From an uncultured bacterium (GTDB taxonomy: Bacteria > Verrucomicrobiota > Kiritimatiellia > CAIKKV01): 54,454 nt of DNA. The stretch is taken from NCBI GenBank assembly GCA_938038445.1, contig CALHRZ010000034.1, forward strand, positions 1-54,454. The letters run 5' to 3'. Positions 25,803 to 34,666 of this stretch are shown in pieces. The notes under the pieces are model-generated. The model was not told the DNA's origin and searched no databases. It was given only the letters and a program-made list of their open reading frames with translations. The position numbers and the translations under genes were made by a program. Within the stretch, counting starts at the first letter, position 1; every line of letters begins with the position of its first letter.

Positions 25803-26752
25803 AGCGAACGGTTGAAGCGGATATCTTGCTGAAGCAGGTTATTCAGGCGTGCGGCGACGGGTCCCGGCTTTCCGTCACCAATCGGTTGCCCGTCGAATTC
25901 GACGGCGGAGGCCACGTCAATTGTTGTTCCGACCAGAATAAATTCGGAGGCTTCCGAAATGCGGGCGCGCGGGATATCCTGGAACAAAGCTTCCGGAAGC
26001 CTGATCTGGGAAGAGTTCTCCCGGATCAGTTCCACCAGGCGCAACATGGTGGTGCCGGGCAAGACCCGGTCCAGCGAGGGGAAGAGAAGGGGGCCATTGG
26101 GCAGAATGATTCCGGCGTTTTCCGTGGAACCCTCGCCGAGGCAATCGCGTTCGTCGAACGAGACGGTGAAATCCACTCCCCATTGTTCGGCTTCCCAGGC
26201 CATCAGAACATTTGGCATGTAGTTGCAACTTTTGATCTGAGCAAAAAAAGGGGATTTTAGAGGGATCGTGCTAGACCGGACGCGGGCACCGTTCGGGTGG
26301 GCGGTCATAAAGGGCGGGCCGAGACGCGTGGCGATGATGTAGAGATGAGGGGTGGGGCATTCGGAGGGACGGACAGAAAACCCGCCCGGACCCCGGGAGA
26401 GGAAGACGCGGATCAGACAATCGGCATGTTGGCCGGCCCGCGCAGTTTCGAGGACGAGTCGAGTGAGTTCCTCGGCAGAAAAGGGCAGGGAAAGATGAAT
26501 CCGGGCGGCGGAATCCTGGAGGCGGCGAAGATGGGCGGTCCAGTTATAGAGAGAGCCTTGGACACATTTCAGCGCTTCGAAAACGGCATCCCCCCGATGG
26601 ACCATATGATCGTCGAGGGGGATCCACATGAGGCGGGGATCGGTGGTGATGGCATTCCATTGGCTCGAGTACATGGCATAGTAGTCGGAATGCCAAGGTT
26701 TTTGCCATCGTGGTATTTCGGTCGGGAGCGACTCGATCGTGAGGTGTTTCAT
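25781..26752 (-). CDS. Class IV PLP aminotransferase (branched-chain or D-amino acid type)
   Basis: This 323-residue cytoplasmic enzyme transfers an amino group using pyridoxal phosphate. The catalytic lysine is K174 in IKSCNYMPNVLMAWEAE, the class IV pattern K-S-x-N-Y. HMVHRGDAVFEALKCVQGSL is the conserved N-terminal fold-type IV segment and GEGSTENAGIILPNG, with the later GTTMLRLVELIRE, forms the cofactor phosphate site. Candidates are IlvE, D-alanine aminotransferase and aminodeoxychorismate lyase; motifs do not separate them. The chosen start is ATG 26752; a TTG at 26791 lies upstream in frame. The gene is divergent from the subtilisin-like protease. Confidence 0.87.
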   Translation of the reverse strand: MKHLTIESLPTEIPRWQKPWHSDYYAMYSSQWNAITTDPRLMWIPLDDHMVHRGDAVFEALKCVQGSLYNWTAHLRRLQDSAARIHLSLPFSAEELTRLVLETARAGQHADCLIRVFLSRGPGGFSVRPSECPTPHLYIIATRLGPPFMTAHPNGARVRSSTIPLKSPFFAQIKSCNYMPNVLMAWEAEQWGVDFTVSFDERDCLGEGSTENAGIILPNGPLLFPSLDRVLPGTTMLRLVELIRENSSQIRLPEALFQDIPRARISEASEFILVGTTIDVASAVEFDGQPIGDGKPGPVAARLNNLLQQDIRFNRSLQTPVGF

Positions 26753-26948
26753 AGGATGGGAAGAAAATAGAACATTCGAGAAGTTTTTCAAGTCTTCAGG
26801 CGTTGTGGGAAAGATTCCGTCATTGTGCGCCGGAACGACAAGGGGAAAGAGGCTAAAAGGTCAGGATACAATTTTGGAATGGAAGGGGGGGGGATTTCCA
26901 TTCAAAGGGCGAAAACGGCTTGATTGTTGGGTAGAGACAAGGGAATAT

Positions 26949-28784
26949 ATGAATATGAGGGGTTTTGTACAATCGGGATTCGTCATCCTGTTCGCCGTGG
27001 GGACAGTTTTGGGGCAGGGGGGAGGGGAGGTTTTTTGGCGTTTGGATACTGAGGAGGGGCGGGACCGTGCCGTGAGAGAAGAACGCGCGCGGGCTGCGGA
27101 ACAACGGCGGATCGTCGAAGAGTGGGTGCGATCGCGAGGCTGGCCGGTGCGGGGGACGGCGCCGGCTGGAGGGCTGTTTGAGTTGCAACGGGAACGGAAC
27201 GGCCGTTTGATTTACTACGGCACCCATAATCAAAATGCGGCTATTTCCACAGCGGCCAATCTCGTTCGGCATACTGCGCCGTTTGGGGCGAACGGGATCG
27301 GACTGATCGCGGGCATTTGGGACGGCGGAGCGGTGCGTTCCACCCATCAGGAATTCGGGAGCCGTGTTTCGATCCGAGATGGAGCCGGCGTAGTGGATCA
27401 TGCGACCCATGTCGCGGGCACCATCGGGGCGTCGGGGGTTGTTTATTCGGCACAAGGAATGGCTCCGGCTGTTCTGATCCATTCGTATGATTGGAATAAC
27501 GATCTGAGCGAATGTACCGCTCGGGCGGCCACAGGGTCTAATCAGTCCACCAATCTCTATGTTTCCAACCACTCGTACGGTGAATTGTGCGGCTGGGCCT
27601 ATGGCGATTGGTCTGGCAATATAGGATTTCACTGGTTTGGGGAACCCTTGACCGATCGGGAGGACAGCGCCTTCGGTCAATACAACAGCGACGTGCGTTC
27701 CTGGGACCTCCTCTGTTATAATGCGGCTTACTATCTTCCGGTTTGGTCGGCGGGGAATGACCGCGGAGATTTTACTCCCGGAGCGGGAACCAGTTTTTGG
27801 TATTACGTGAGCACGGGTCCGCCGCCTCAGCGGGGGTGGAAAAGCAAGGCGTATGATCCGGCGGCGGATCCTTATGCGGATGGGCACAAGAGCGGCGGCT
27901 ACGACACGGTTTCGTTTGCCGGGGTGGCCAAGAATACCTTGACGGTTGGAGCGGTCTACGATGCCGTGAGCGACGGTGTGCGCAATTTGGGATCCGCCAC
28001 GATGACGTCCTTCAGTTGCTGGGGGCCGACCGATGATGGGCGGGTGAAGCCCGATATAGTCGGCAACGGCGTTCAGTTATATTCCACGTTGGGGGGGTCC
28101 GATTCCAGTTATGGCACCATGAGCGGGACGAGCATGTCGGCTCCGAATGTGGCGGGTTCGTTGTTGCTCTTGATCCAGGTGTACCGGGCGCTGTTTTCCG
28201 GGCAGGACATGCGGGCTGCCACGCTGAAGGGGCTTGTGATTCATACCGCGGATGACCTGGGGAATGCCGGGCCGGACTATCGGTTTGGGTGGGGGCTGAT
28301 GAATACGCGGGCGGCGGCCGACCTTATCCTTCGGCATTCGCAATATCCGGCAGCGGGTCATTTAATTGAACGTGCCCTGACGAATGGAACAATTCACGCC
28401 CACCGGGTGGCCTGGCGTGGAACGTCCCTTCTTCGGGCAACCCTTTCCTGGACGGATCCGCCTGGGACGGCGCAGACGGGCTTGAATGTGACGAATCGGA
28501 ATCTGGTTAATGATCTGGACCTCAGAATTCGCGGACCCGGCGGGGCAACGGTTTATTTCCCATTTGTCCTAAATCCGATCGCTTCGGATCAAGCAGCCAC
28601 GACGGGCGACAATGGTCGAGACAATGTGGAGCAGGTGATCGTGAACGCGCCGGGACCGGCCGGCGTGTACACGGTCGAGGTATCCCACAAGGGAACGATC
28701 AGCAATAGTGTCCAATCCTATTCTTTGATAGTGAGCGGCCAATACGAGGTTCGAAAGCCAGGTTCGGTCTGGAGTATACGGTAG
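26949..28784 (+). CDS. Exported subtilisin-like serine protease (S8) with C-terminal beta-sandwich
   Basis: This 611-residue protease has a signal peptide (1-22, FVQSGFVILFAVGTVLG) and a short propeptide-like helix (about 30-65). The S8 catalytic domain follows, with Asp125 in AGIWDGG, His154 in DHATHVAGTIG, oxyanion Asn270 in WSAGND and nucleophile Ser395 in GTSMSAPNVAG. A jelly-roll-like domain (about 455-605, TLSWTDPP, VNDLDLRIRGPGGATVYF, YTVEVSHKG, SYSLIVSG) resembles the C-terminal barrel of KP-43-type oxidatively stable proteases. AAGGGA lies six bases before the ATG; the frame is open further upstream but the signal peptide fixes this start. It likely digests protein outside the inner membrane. 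The gene converges on the biotin-carrier carboxyltransferase. Confidence 0.93.
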   Translation: MNMRGFVQSGFVILFAVGTVLGQGGGEVFWRLDTEEGRDRAVREERARAAEQRRIVEEWVRSRGWPVRGTAPAGGLFELQRERNGRLIYYGTHNQNAAISTAANLVRHTAPFGANGIGLIAGIWDGGAVRSTHQEFGSRVSIRDGAGVVDHATHVAGTIGASGVVYSAQGMAPAVLIHSYDWNNDLSECTARAATGSNQSTNLYVSNHSYGELCGWAYGDWSGNIGFHWFGEPLTDREDSAFGQYNSDVRSWDLLCYNAAYYLPVWSAGNDRGDFTPGAGTSFWYYVSTGPPPQRGWKSKAYDPAADPYADGHKSGGYDTVSFAGVAKNTLTVGAVYDAVSDGVRNLGSATMTSFSCWGPTDDGRVKPDIVGNGVQLYSTLGGSDSSYGTMSGTSMSAPNVAGSLLLLIQVYRALFSGQDMRAATLKGLVIHTADDLGNAGPDYRFGWGLMNTRAAADLILRHSQYPAAGHLIERALTNGTIHAHRVAWRGTSLLRATLSWTDPPGTAQTGLNVTNRNLVNDLDLRIRGPGGATVYFPFVLNPIASDQAATTGDNGRDNVEQVIVNAPGPAGVYTVEVSHKGTISNSVQSYSLIVSGQYEVRKPGSVWSIR

Positions 28785-28800
28785 GAAGCAGTCGGGTTGT

Positions 28801-28814
28801 CTAGGTTAACCTAG
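28801..28814. repeat. 14-bp perfect palindrome between convergent genes
   Basis: CTAGGTTAACCTAG is self-complementary and overlaps the stop codon of the minus-strand carboxyltransferase gene. On the plus strand it is followed by CTTTTC. A five-base stem with a four-base loop is a weak terminator at best. It may simply be a small shared transcription end for the two convergent genes. Confidence 0.4.
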
Positions 28815-30782
28815 CTTTTCGATTTGGATGAGCGGCTGTTCTTTTTTCACCGCTTCACCGGGCTTGCAAAGGATTTTTACGATTCGGCAGGGGCAGGGGG
28901 CCTTGATGGGATTGAACAGTTTCATCGCCTCCACGATGCAGACCGGATCGCCCGCTTTTATGGTATCGCCTTCTTTGCACAGCGGCGGTTTTCCGGGTCC
29001 TTGCGTGATATAGAACGTTCCGGCGATGGGCGCGTTGATCGTGGGTCCTGAAACGGCGGCTTTTGTCTCAACGGGCGCGGCGGCTTGCGCTGCGGCAGCG
29101 GGTTTTTCGGATTCGGGGTTGGCTTTTGTTTCGGTGGGGGGCGTGCGGTTGATTTCCGAAGGGGCTGGAGGAGCGGCAGGTGTTGCCGCAAACGGAACCG
29201 TTGCCTTGAGGCTGATTTCGCGGTCCTGTTTCCGGACGGTGAATTCGCTGAGGCCGAGCGCTTGAACTTTGTCCAGGAGGGCATGGAGCGCCGCATAATC
29301 TTCCGGCGCCAGCATGGGAGAGGGCGGAGGAGGCGGGTGTGGGGAAGGTTTTTCTTCTTTCTGATCCGATTTTGCCTCCAAGTCGGCTGGAATAGGAGGT
29401 CGTTCTTCTACGGGAAGGGCGCGCCATTTGAAGTATTCGAGGGCGGGCTCCGGGAACAGGCAGAAGGAAAGGATGTCTTCTTCGCTTTGGATGAGGGTGG
29501 GGGGAGCGTTATGGGTGGCGGTCGGCAGCATGGGTTCCAGAAGATCGGCCGGGCGGCAGGTGATCGGTTTTTCGTCGCCGAGGATTTTGGCCTGAACTTC
29601 GGGATCGATGGGAGCAGGGGGTTTTCCGTAGAGCCCCTTGACGTAGTCCTTGACCTCTTGAGGAACGACGCTGTAGCGTTCCCCGGAAAGCACGTTAAGG
29701 ACGGCTTGGGTTCCGACGATTTGGCTGGTGGGAGTGACGAGGGGGGGGTATCCGAGCTCTTTTCGGACGCGGGGGAGCTCTTGGAGTGCGGCCTCGAGAC
29801 GATCGAGCGCATCCTGCTGTTGGAGTTGGCTGCGCAGGTTGCTGATCATTCCGCCGGGCACGTGATGGATCAGGATTTCGGGGTCAATAATGTTATTCGG
29901 AACATGGTGGGAGAGACGGCGGCGGGGGGCCAGATCGGTGAAATATTTGCACGCTTTTCGAACACACTTTAGGTCGAGATTGGCATGCCAAGGCATATCT
30001 TCGAAAATAGCGACCATGGTTTCCACGGGAGGCTGGGAGGAGAAGCCGGCCATTGAAGAGACGGCGCAATCAATCGCGCCGGCGCCGGCCCGCACGGCTT
30101 CCACATAGGAGGCGACGGCCATGCCGGAAGTCATATGGGAATGAACTTGGATGGGAATATTCAGTTCTTTGACGAGAGCGCTGACGAGTTGTTCGGCGGC
30201 GATAGGGGAGAGGATGCCTGCCATGTCCTTGATGCAGAGGGAGTCAATTCCCATTTCGACCTGTTCTCGTGCGCAGGCGACATAGGCTTTAACGGTATGC
30301 ACCGGACTGATCGTATAGCAGAGGGTGCCTTGGGCGTGGCCTCCGTATTTCTTGACAAACCGAATGGCTTTTTCGAGGTTTCGGGTATCGTTGAGTGCAT
30401 CGAAGATTCGGAAGATATCAATGCCGTTTTTGACGGCCAAGCTGATAAAACGTTCCAGAACGTCGTCGGCATAATTTTTATAGCCGAGGATATTCTGTCC
30501 GCGCAGAAGCATCTGGAGGGGAGTTTTTTGGGCCCGTTTTTTGATTTGGCGCAGACGTTCCCAAGGGTCTTCGCGGAGGAAACGGAGGCACACGTCGAAG
30601 GTGGCACCGCCCCAAACTTCCAGTGAGTAATAGCCGGTATTGTCAATCGTTTCCACGATGTCCAGGATATCCCGCGTACGGAGGCGGGTAGCCCAGAGGG
30701 ATTGGTGGGCATCGCGCAGGGTGGTATCCGTAATGCGAAGTGGAATACGGGTTTTGGCGGCCTTGCGTTTTTCGGTCGTCAT
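28806..30782 (-). CDS. Pyruvate/oxaloacetate carboxyltransferase fused to an AccB-like biotin carrier
   Basis: This 658-residue protein has two parts. Residues 10-470 are the carboxyltransferase domain of oxaloacetate decarboxylase alpha / pyruvate carboxylase subunit B: ITDTTLRDAHQSLWATRLRT with the metal-binding Asp, SLCIKDMAGILSP with the conserved Lys, HSHMTSGMA with metal His residues, and a PYC_OADA tail. A Pro/Ala-rich linker follows. Residues 500-658 look like AccB rather than the usual OadA tail: ALGLSEFTVRKQDREISLK, then APIAGTFYITQGPGKPPLCK and the biotin site EAMKLFN with Lys621. It starts three bases after accA and is co-transcribed with accD-accA. No sodium-pump beta or gamma subunit is in the window, so the reaction could be pyruvate carboxylation or oxaloacetate decarboxylation. 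Confidence 0.9.
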   Translation of the reverse strand: MTTEKRKAAKTRIPLRITDTTLRDAHQSLWATRLRTRDILDIVETIDNTGYYSLEVWGGATFDVCLRFLREDPWERLRQIKKRAQKTPLQMLLRGQNILGYKNYADDVLERFISLAVKNGIDIFRIFDALNDTRNLEKAIRFVKKYGGHAQGTLCYTISPVHTVKAYVACAREQVEMGIDSLCIKDMAGILSPIAAEQLVSALVKELNIPIQVHSHMTSGMAVASYVEAVRAGAGAIDCAVSSMAGFSSQPPVETMVAIFEDMPWHANLDLKCVRKACKYFTDLAPRRRLSHHVPNNIIDPEILIHHVPGGMISNLRSQLQQQDALDRLEAALQELPRVRKELGYPPLVTPTSQIVGTQAVLNVLSGERYSVVPQEVKDYVKGLYGKPPAPIDPEVQAKILGDEKPITCRPADLLEPMLPTATHNAPPTLIQSEEDILSFCLFPEPALEYFKWRALPVEERPPIPADLEAKSDQKEEKPSPHPPPPPSPMLAPEDYAALHALLDKVQALGLSEFTVRKQDREISLKATVPFAATPAAPPAPSEINRTPPTETKANPESEKPAAAAQAAAPVETKAAVSGPTINAPIAGTFYITQGPGKPPLCKEGDTIKAGDPVCIVEAMKLFNPIKAPCPCRIVKILCKPGEAVKKEQPLIQIEKLG

Positions 30783-30785
30783 GGA

Positions 30786-31721
30786 TTACCGTCCTAGTTT
30801 CGCGTATTTTTCGTAGCGTTTGTTGAGCAGTTTTTTGATGCTCATTCCCTTGAGGTCGGCGAGATGTTTTCGGAGCGCCTTGCGGACGGCGATCATGGTT
30901 CCTTCGGGGTGGCGGTGGGCGCCGCCGGGAGGTTCAGGAATGATTTCGTCAATGACTTTTAATTTGAGGAGGGCGGGGGCAGTGATTTTGAGAGCTTCGG
31001 CTGCTTCGGGAGCCTTGGAGCCGTCGCGCCAGAGGATGGAGGCGCAGCCTTCGGGGGAAATGACGGAATAGACGGCGTTTCCGAGCATGAGGATACGGTC
31101 GCCCACTCCGATGCCCAGTGCGCCGCCGCTGCCTCCTTCGCCGGTGACGACGCAGAGGATTGGAGTAGGGAGGCGGCTCATTTCCCGCAAGTTTCGCGCG
31201 ATGGCTTCCGCCTGGCCTCGTTCTTCCGCGTCTTGGCCTGGAAAGGCACCGGATGTATCAATGAAGGTCAAAACGGGAAGGTGGAATTTAGCGGCAAGTT
31301 GCATCAGGCGAAGGGCTTTTCGGTAGCCTTCCGGCCTTGCCATACCGAAATTGCAACGAATATTGTCCTCGACTGTTTTTCCTTTCTGGTGGCCAATTGC
31401 CATGACACGGAACTTTTCGAATGTGGCGAAACCACCGCAAATTGCAGGGTCATCTCCAAAGGCGCGGTCGCCGCAGCATTCCAAAAAGTCGGTGAAGAGG
31501 TTGGCGATATAATCTCGAATCGTCGGCCGTTCGGGGTGGCGGGCAACCTGAACAGTCTGCCAGGGCGTCAGTCGTTCGTAAATGGATCGGGTAATTTCCT
31601 GGAGTTGTTTTTGAAGGGACTCGATTTCCGACTGGACCTCAGGCTTGGACTCTCGAATGGCGGAGAGATCCCGGATTTTATTTTCCAGTTCTTCTATAGG
31701 CTTTTCGAAGTCCAAATACAT
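30786..31721 (-). CDS. accA: Acetyl-CoA carboxylase carboxyltransferase subunit alpha
   Basis: This 311-residue subunit forms the A2D2 carboxyltransferase with AccD and moves the carboxyl group from biotin to acetyl-CoA, the committed step of fatty acid synthesis. The N-terminal helical part is LDFEKPIEELENKIRDL, then ARHPERPTIRDYIANLF, ICGGFATFEKFRVMAIGHQK, the NFGMARPEGYRKALRL segment and TFIDTSGAFPGQDAEERGQA, all standard for AccA. GEGGSGGALGIGVGDRILML forms the oxyanion region and ISPEGCASILWRD completes the active site. Length is normal. A GGAG lies nine bases upstream. It begins six bases after accD. Confidence 0.96.
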   Translation of the reverse strand: MYLDFEKPIEELENKIRDLSAIRESKPEVQSEIESLQKQLQEITRSIYERLTPWQTVQVARHPERPTIRDYIANLFTDFLECCGDRAFGDDPAICGGFATFEKFRVMAIGHQKGKTVEDNIRCNFGMARPEGYRKALRLMQLAAKFHLPVLTFIDTSGAFPGQDAEERGQAEAIARNLREMSRLPTPILCVVTGEGGSGGALGIGVGDRILMLGNAVYSVISPEGCASILWRDGSKAPEAAEALKITAPALLKLKVIDEIIPEPPGGAHRHPEGTMIAVRKALRKHLADLKGMSIKKLLNKRYEKYAKLGR

Positions 31722-31727
31722 GCCTGG

Positions 31728-32579
31728 TTACTCCACTTTGGCATTTTGAAGGTAGCGAAAAAGACGTCCTAGTGTATCGCGAAGTTCTTTGCGGGGAACA
31801 ACCATATCAAGGAATCCGTGGTCGCGGACGTATTCAGCGGTTTGGAACTCGTCGGGAAGTTTTTGCTTGATGGTTTGTTCGATGACGCGTCGCCCGGCGA
31901 AGCCGACCAGAGCGCCAGGTTCTGCGATGTTTAGATCGCCCAGCATGGCATAGCTGGCCGAAACGCCGCCGGTCGTTGGGTTGGTTAGAAGAGAGATGTA
32001 AGGGATGCCGGCCTCGTGGAGCCGGGCCAAAGCGGCGCTGGTTTTGGCCATTTGCATGAGGGAGATGATTCCCTCATGCATTCGGGCGCCGCCTGACGCG
32101 GAGACGATCAGGAGGGGCATCCGGTGGCGGAGGGCATATTCGATTGCCCGAAATATTTTTTCGCCTGTTCCGCTCCCCAGGGAGCCTCCCAGAAAGTTGA
32201 AATCCATGACGGCCAGAACGACTCGGATGTCGGTGATTTTTCCTCGGCCCGTGATGACGGCTTCTTTTAGGCCGGTTTTGTCTTTGGTTTGTTCCGCCTT
32301 TTCGGCATACGATCCCTTGTCGTCCTTGAACTTCAGAGGGTCGGAGACCGTGATACGGGCATCAAACTCATGAAACGATTTTTGGTCAACGAGTTGGTTA
32401 ATTCGCTCTCGGGCGGTGAGCTTTTCGTGGAAACCGCAGATGGGGCAAACCTTCCATGCCTTGATCCATTCTTCCTTGAAGAGCATTCCTTTGCAGGCGG
32501 AGCAGGATGTCCACAGCTCTTCTGCGGAAGGGGGTTCGACTGGTTTTTTTTCCTTTTTCTTCCAACTGAACCAACCCAT
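31728..32579 (-). CDS. accD: Acetyl-CoA carboxylase carboxyltransferase subunit beta
   Basis: This 283-residue partner of AccA has an N-terminal zinc ribbon, C26-x2-C29-x15-C45-x2-C48 (CSAC...CPIC), typical of bacterial AccD and implicated in nucleic-acid and substrate control in E. coli. The crotonase-like domain follows: RARITVSDPLKF-type ARITVSDPLKFKDDKGSY, AVMDFNFLGGSLGSGTGEK, LLIVSASGGARMHEGIISLM and the SLLTNPTTGGVSASYAMLGD loop. EPGALVGFAGRRVIEQTI is the usual C-terminal signature. AAGGAAA lies before the ATG. It heads the accD-accA-carboxyltransferase operon. Confidence 0.96.
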   Translation of the reverse strand: MGWFSWKKKEKKPVEPPSAEELWTSCSACKGMLFKEEWIKAWKVCPICGFHEKLTARERINQLVDQKSFHEFDARITVSDPLKFKDDKGSYAEKAEQTKDKTGLKEAVITGRGKITDIRVVLAVMDFNFLGGSLGSGTGEKIFRAIEYALRHRMPLLIVSASGGARMHEGIISLMQMAKTSAALARLHEAGIPYISLLTNPTTGGVSASYAMLGDLNIAEPGALVGFAGRRVIEQTIKQKLPDEFQTAEYVRDHGFLDMVVPRKELRDTLGRLFRYLQNAKVE

Positions 32580-32708
32580 AGGGTTTCCTTAGATAGGGTT
32601 CGAGCTTTTTGGGGGGAAGGACAATCATTCTGAAAGAAGCTTAGAAACGATTCAAGAAAAAAAAGGTGATTGGCAAAGGACACATTCTGTGGGCTGGGAA
32701 AGATGCTA

Positions 32709-33977
32709 TTATTCATGGCGGAGCGCTTCAATGGGGTCAAGACGGGCGGCTTGAAGCGCGGGATATAAGCCGAATACGATACCAATTAAAACGGAAATGG
32801 AGAAAGAAAGAAGAAGACTCCAGGGAGGGATATAAGTTGGCATACCGGACAAACGGGTAATGAGGAGGGGAATCATCATTCCCAAGGCCAGACCGATTAT
32901 GCCCCCGATTCCCGAGAGCACGGACGTTTCGACGAGAAATTGAAGGATGATATGGGAACGGCGGGCTCCGATGGCCCTTCGGATTCCAATTTCCCGCGTG
33001 CGTTCGGTGACAGAGGCCAACATAATGTTCATAATACCAATGCCCCCCACGAGGAGGCTGATGCCGGCGATTGAGCCGAGAACGATGTTGAACGTTCGGC
33101 GGGTGGTTTCGGCTTCCCTCAGGAGGGCCAGAGGGACGCTGAGCCGGTAATCTTCCCGTTTGTGGAACCTTCGGAGCATCGTTTCGATCGCGCGAGCCGC
33201 CGGTTCAACTTCTTCGAGCGAGCGGATTTCCACCAAAATCTGGTGAAGCGGGACGAGTTCCATCGCACGGGAGCCGGTCTCCGCTACAACCGTAATGTCG
33301 CCGAACCGTTCCCGGCAGACCGGAAGGGGGGTATAAGCATCTGTGGGGAGATCGGGAGTTTGAACCGCGCCGGCGGACTCTTCGTTCCGTACGATACCGA
33401 CGACGCGAAAGGGCACATTTCCGATGGAAACAATTTCGCCCACAATTTCGGTTCCCGCCAGTAATCGGCGGGCTCCGTATTCGGTGAGAACACAGACCGG
33501 CTCGCGTCGGGTCATATCATCGGCTGTTAAAACCCGTCCGGCCAGGAGAGGCCGGTTGACGAGATCGAACCAGTCGGGCGTTGTGGCGACCAGCCGGAGT
33601 TCGAGTTTTCGATCCCGGTACCAGGTTTCCTTGCGCATCCATCGGACGGGGACGGTTCGAACGACACCGGGGATAGACTCACGGATACGGAGTTCATCCT
33701 CGTATTGGAGCCCGTATAGCGCCAACATGCTGGATTGAGAGGCCGCAGGTTGGGTGTCTGCGGCGGGTTTTTGGGAATAGAGGATGAGATTTCGGGCGCC
33801 AAGACGAGAAATCTGGAGAAGGGCTTGCCGGCTTGCGCCTTCGCCTACAGCGAGCATCGCGATCACGCTGGCGACGCCGAACACAACGCCCAAAGTGGTG
33901 AGAAAGGCGCGCATTTTGTGGCGGAGCATATCCTTGAGACCCATTCGGGCAAGGCGGAGAAGACGGGCGGCGGTCAT
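32709..33977 (-). CDS. MacB/FtsX-type ABC transporter permease
   Basis: This 422-residue inner-membrane permease has one N-terminal span (about 22-42, KMRAFLTTLGVVFGVASVIA), a MacB periplasmic core domain (about 55-270, including VRTVPVRWMRKETWYRDRKL) and an FtsX domain with three C-terminal spans (about 285-310, 335-365 and 380-400). NIMLASVTERTREIGIRRAI is the conserved cytoplasmic loop of this group. The ATG overlaps the ATPase stop (ATGA). With the ATPase, membrane fusion protein and TolC-like protein upstream it forms a tripartite mechanotransmission-type exporter. The cargo could be peptides, siderophores, lipids or toxins; nothing here decides. Confidence 0.92.
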   Translation of the reverse strand: MTAARLLRLARMGLKDMLRHKMRAFLTTLGVVFGVASVIAMLAVGEGASRQALLQISRLGARNLILYSQKPAADTQPAASQSSMLALYGLQYEDELRIRESIPGVVRTVPVRWMRKETWYRDRKLELRLVATTPDWFDLVNRPLLAGRVLTADDMTRREPVCVLTEYGARRLLAGTEIVGEIVSIGNVPFRVVGIVRNEESAGAVQTPDLPTDAYTPLPVCRERFGDITVVAETGSRAMELVPLHQILVEIRSLEEVEPAARAIETMLRRFHKREDYRLSVPLALLREAETTRRTFNIVLGSIAGISLLVGGIGIMNIMLASVTERTREIGIRRAIGARRSHIILQFLVETSVLSGIGGIIGLALGMMIPLLITRLSGMPTYIPPWSLLLSFSISVLIGIVFGLYPALQAARLDPIEALRHE

Positions 33978-34666
33978 GGGATGGAGTCCTGAATGGCGTG
34001 GACCAACCCATCCCGCATCAGGACACGTCGTTTAGCCCACGCGGCGATGTCGGGTTCGTGCGTGACCATGACGATCGTCCGTCCCCGTTGGTGAAGGTTG
34101 GCGAGCAGTTCCATGATCTGCTGGCCGGTGGCGGAATCGAGATTGCCTGTGGGCTCATCGGCCAGGATGAACGAAGGGTTTGTCGTGAGCGCCCGGGCGA
34201 TGGCGGCTCGTTGCTGCTGCCCGCCGGAAAGTTCCACGGGCCGATGATGGGTCCGATCGGAAAGGCCGACCATTTCCAGCATTTCCAGGGCCCTTTGTCG
34301 GCTTTCGGTCGGGGGGATATCTTGGTAGAAGAGGGGAAGCTCGACGTTTTCGAGCACGGTGAGTTGGGGGATGAGGTTGAAACTTTGAAACACAAAACCC
34401 AAGTGATGCAATCGCAGGTCGCTTCGCGCGTTGTCATCCAACCCGGCCACGTCGCGCCCTTCCAGGAAATAGCGGCCCGAGGTCGGTCGGTCAAGGCATC
34501 CGATCACGTTGAGAAGAGTGCTTTTGCCCGAACCGCTGGGTCCCATGATCGCCGTGAAACTGCCGCGGAGGAATTCCAGGGAAATTCCGCGGAGGGCTGG
34601 GACGTCCACCGTGCCGATACGGTAGATTTTGACGACCGATTCGAGGCGGATGACGGTGTCCGTCAT
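33974..34666 (-). CDS. ABC transporter ATP-binding protein, MacB/LolD type
   Basis: This 230-residue ATPase drives the adjacent permease. Walker A is GPSGSGKST, the Q-loop is [20 protein letters not shown], the signature is [15 protein letters not shown], Walker B is [12 protein letters not shown], and the switch His is in MVTHEPDIA. These are the exact motifs of the LolD/MacB/FtsE family. Its start overlaps the stop of the membrane fusion gene and its stop overlaps the permease start, each by four bases, so translation is coupled. Confidence 0.94.
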   Translation of the reverse strand: MTDTVIRLESVVKIYRIGTVDVPALRGISLEFLRGSFTAIMGPSGSGKSTLLNVIGCLDRPTSGRYFLEGRDVAGLDDNARSDLRLHHLGFVFQSFNLIPQLTVLENVELPLFYQDIPPTESRQRALEMLEMVGLSDRTHHRPVELSGGQQQRAAIARALTTNPSFILADEPTGNLDSATGQQIMELLANLHQRGRTIVMVTHEPDIAAWAKRRVLMRDGLVHAIQDSIP

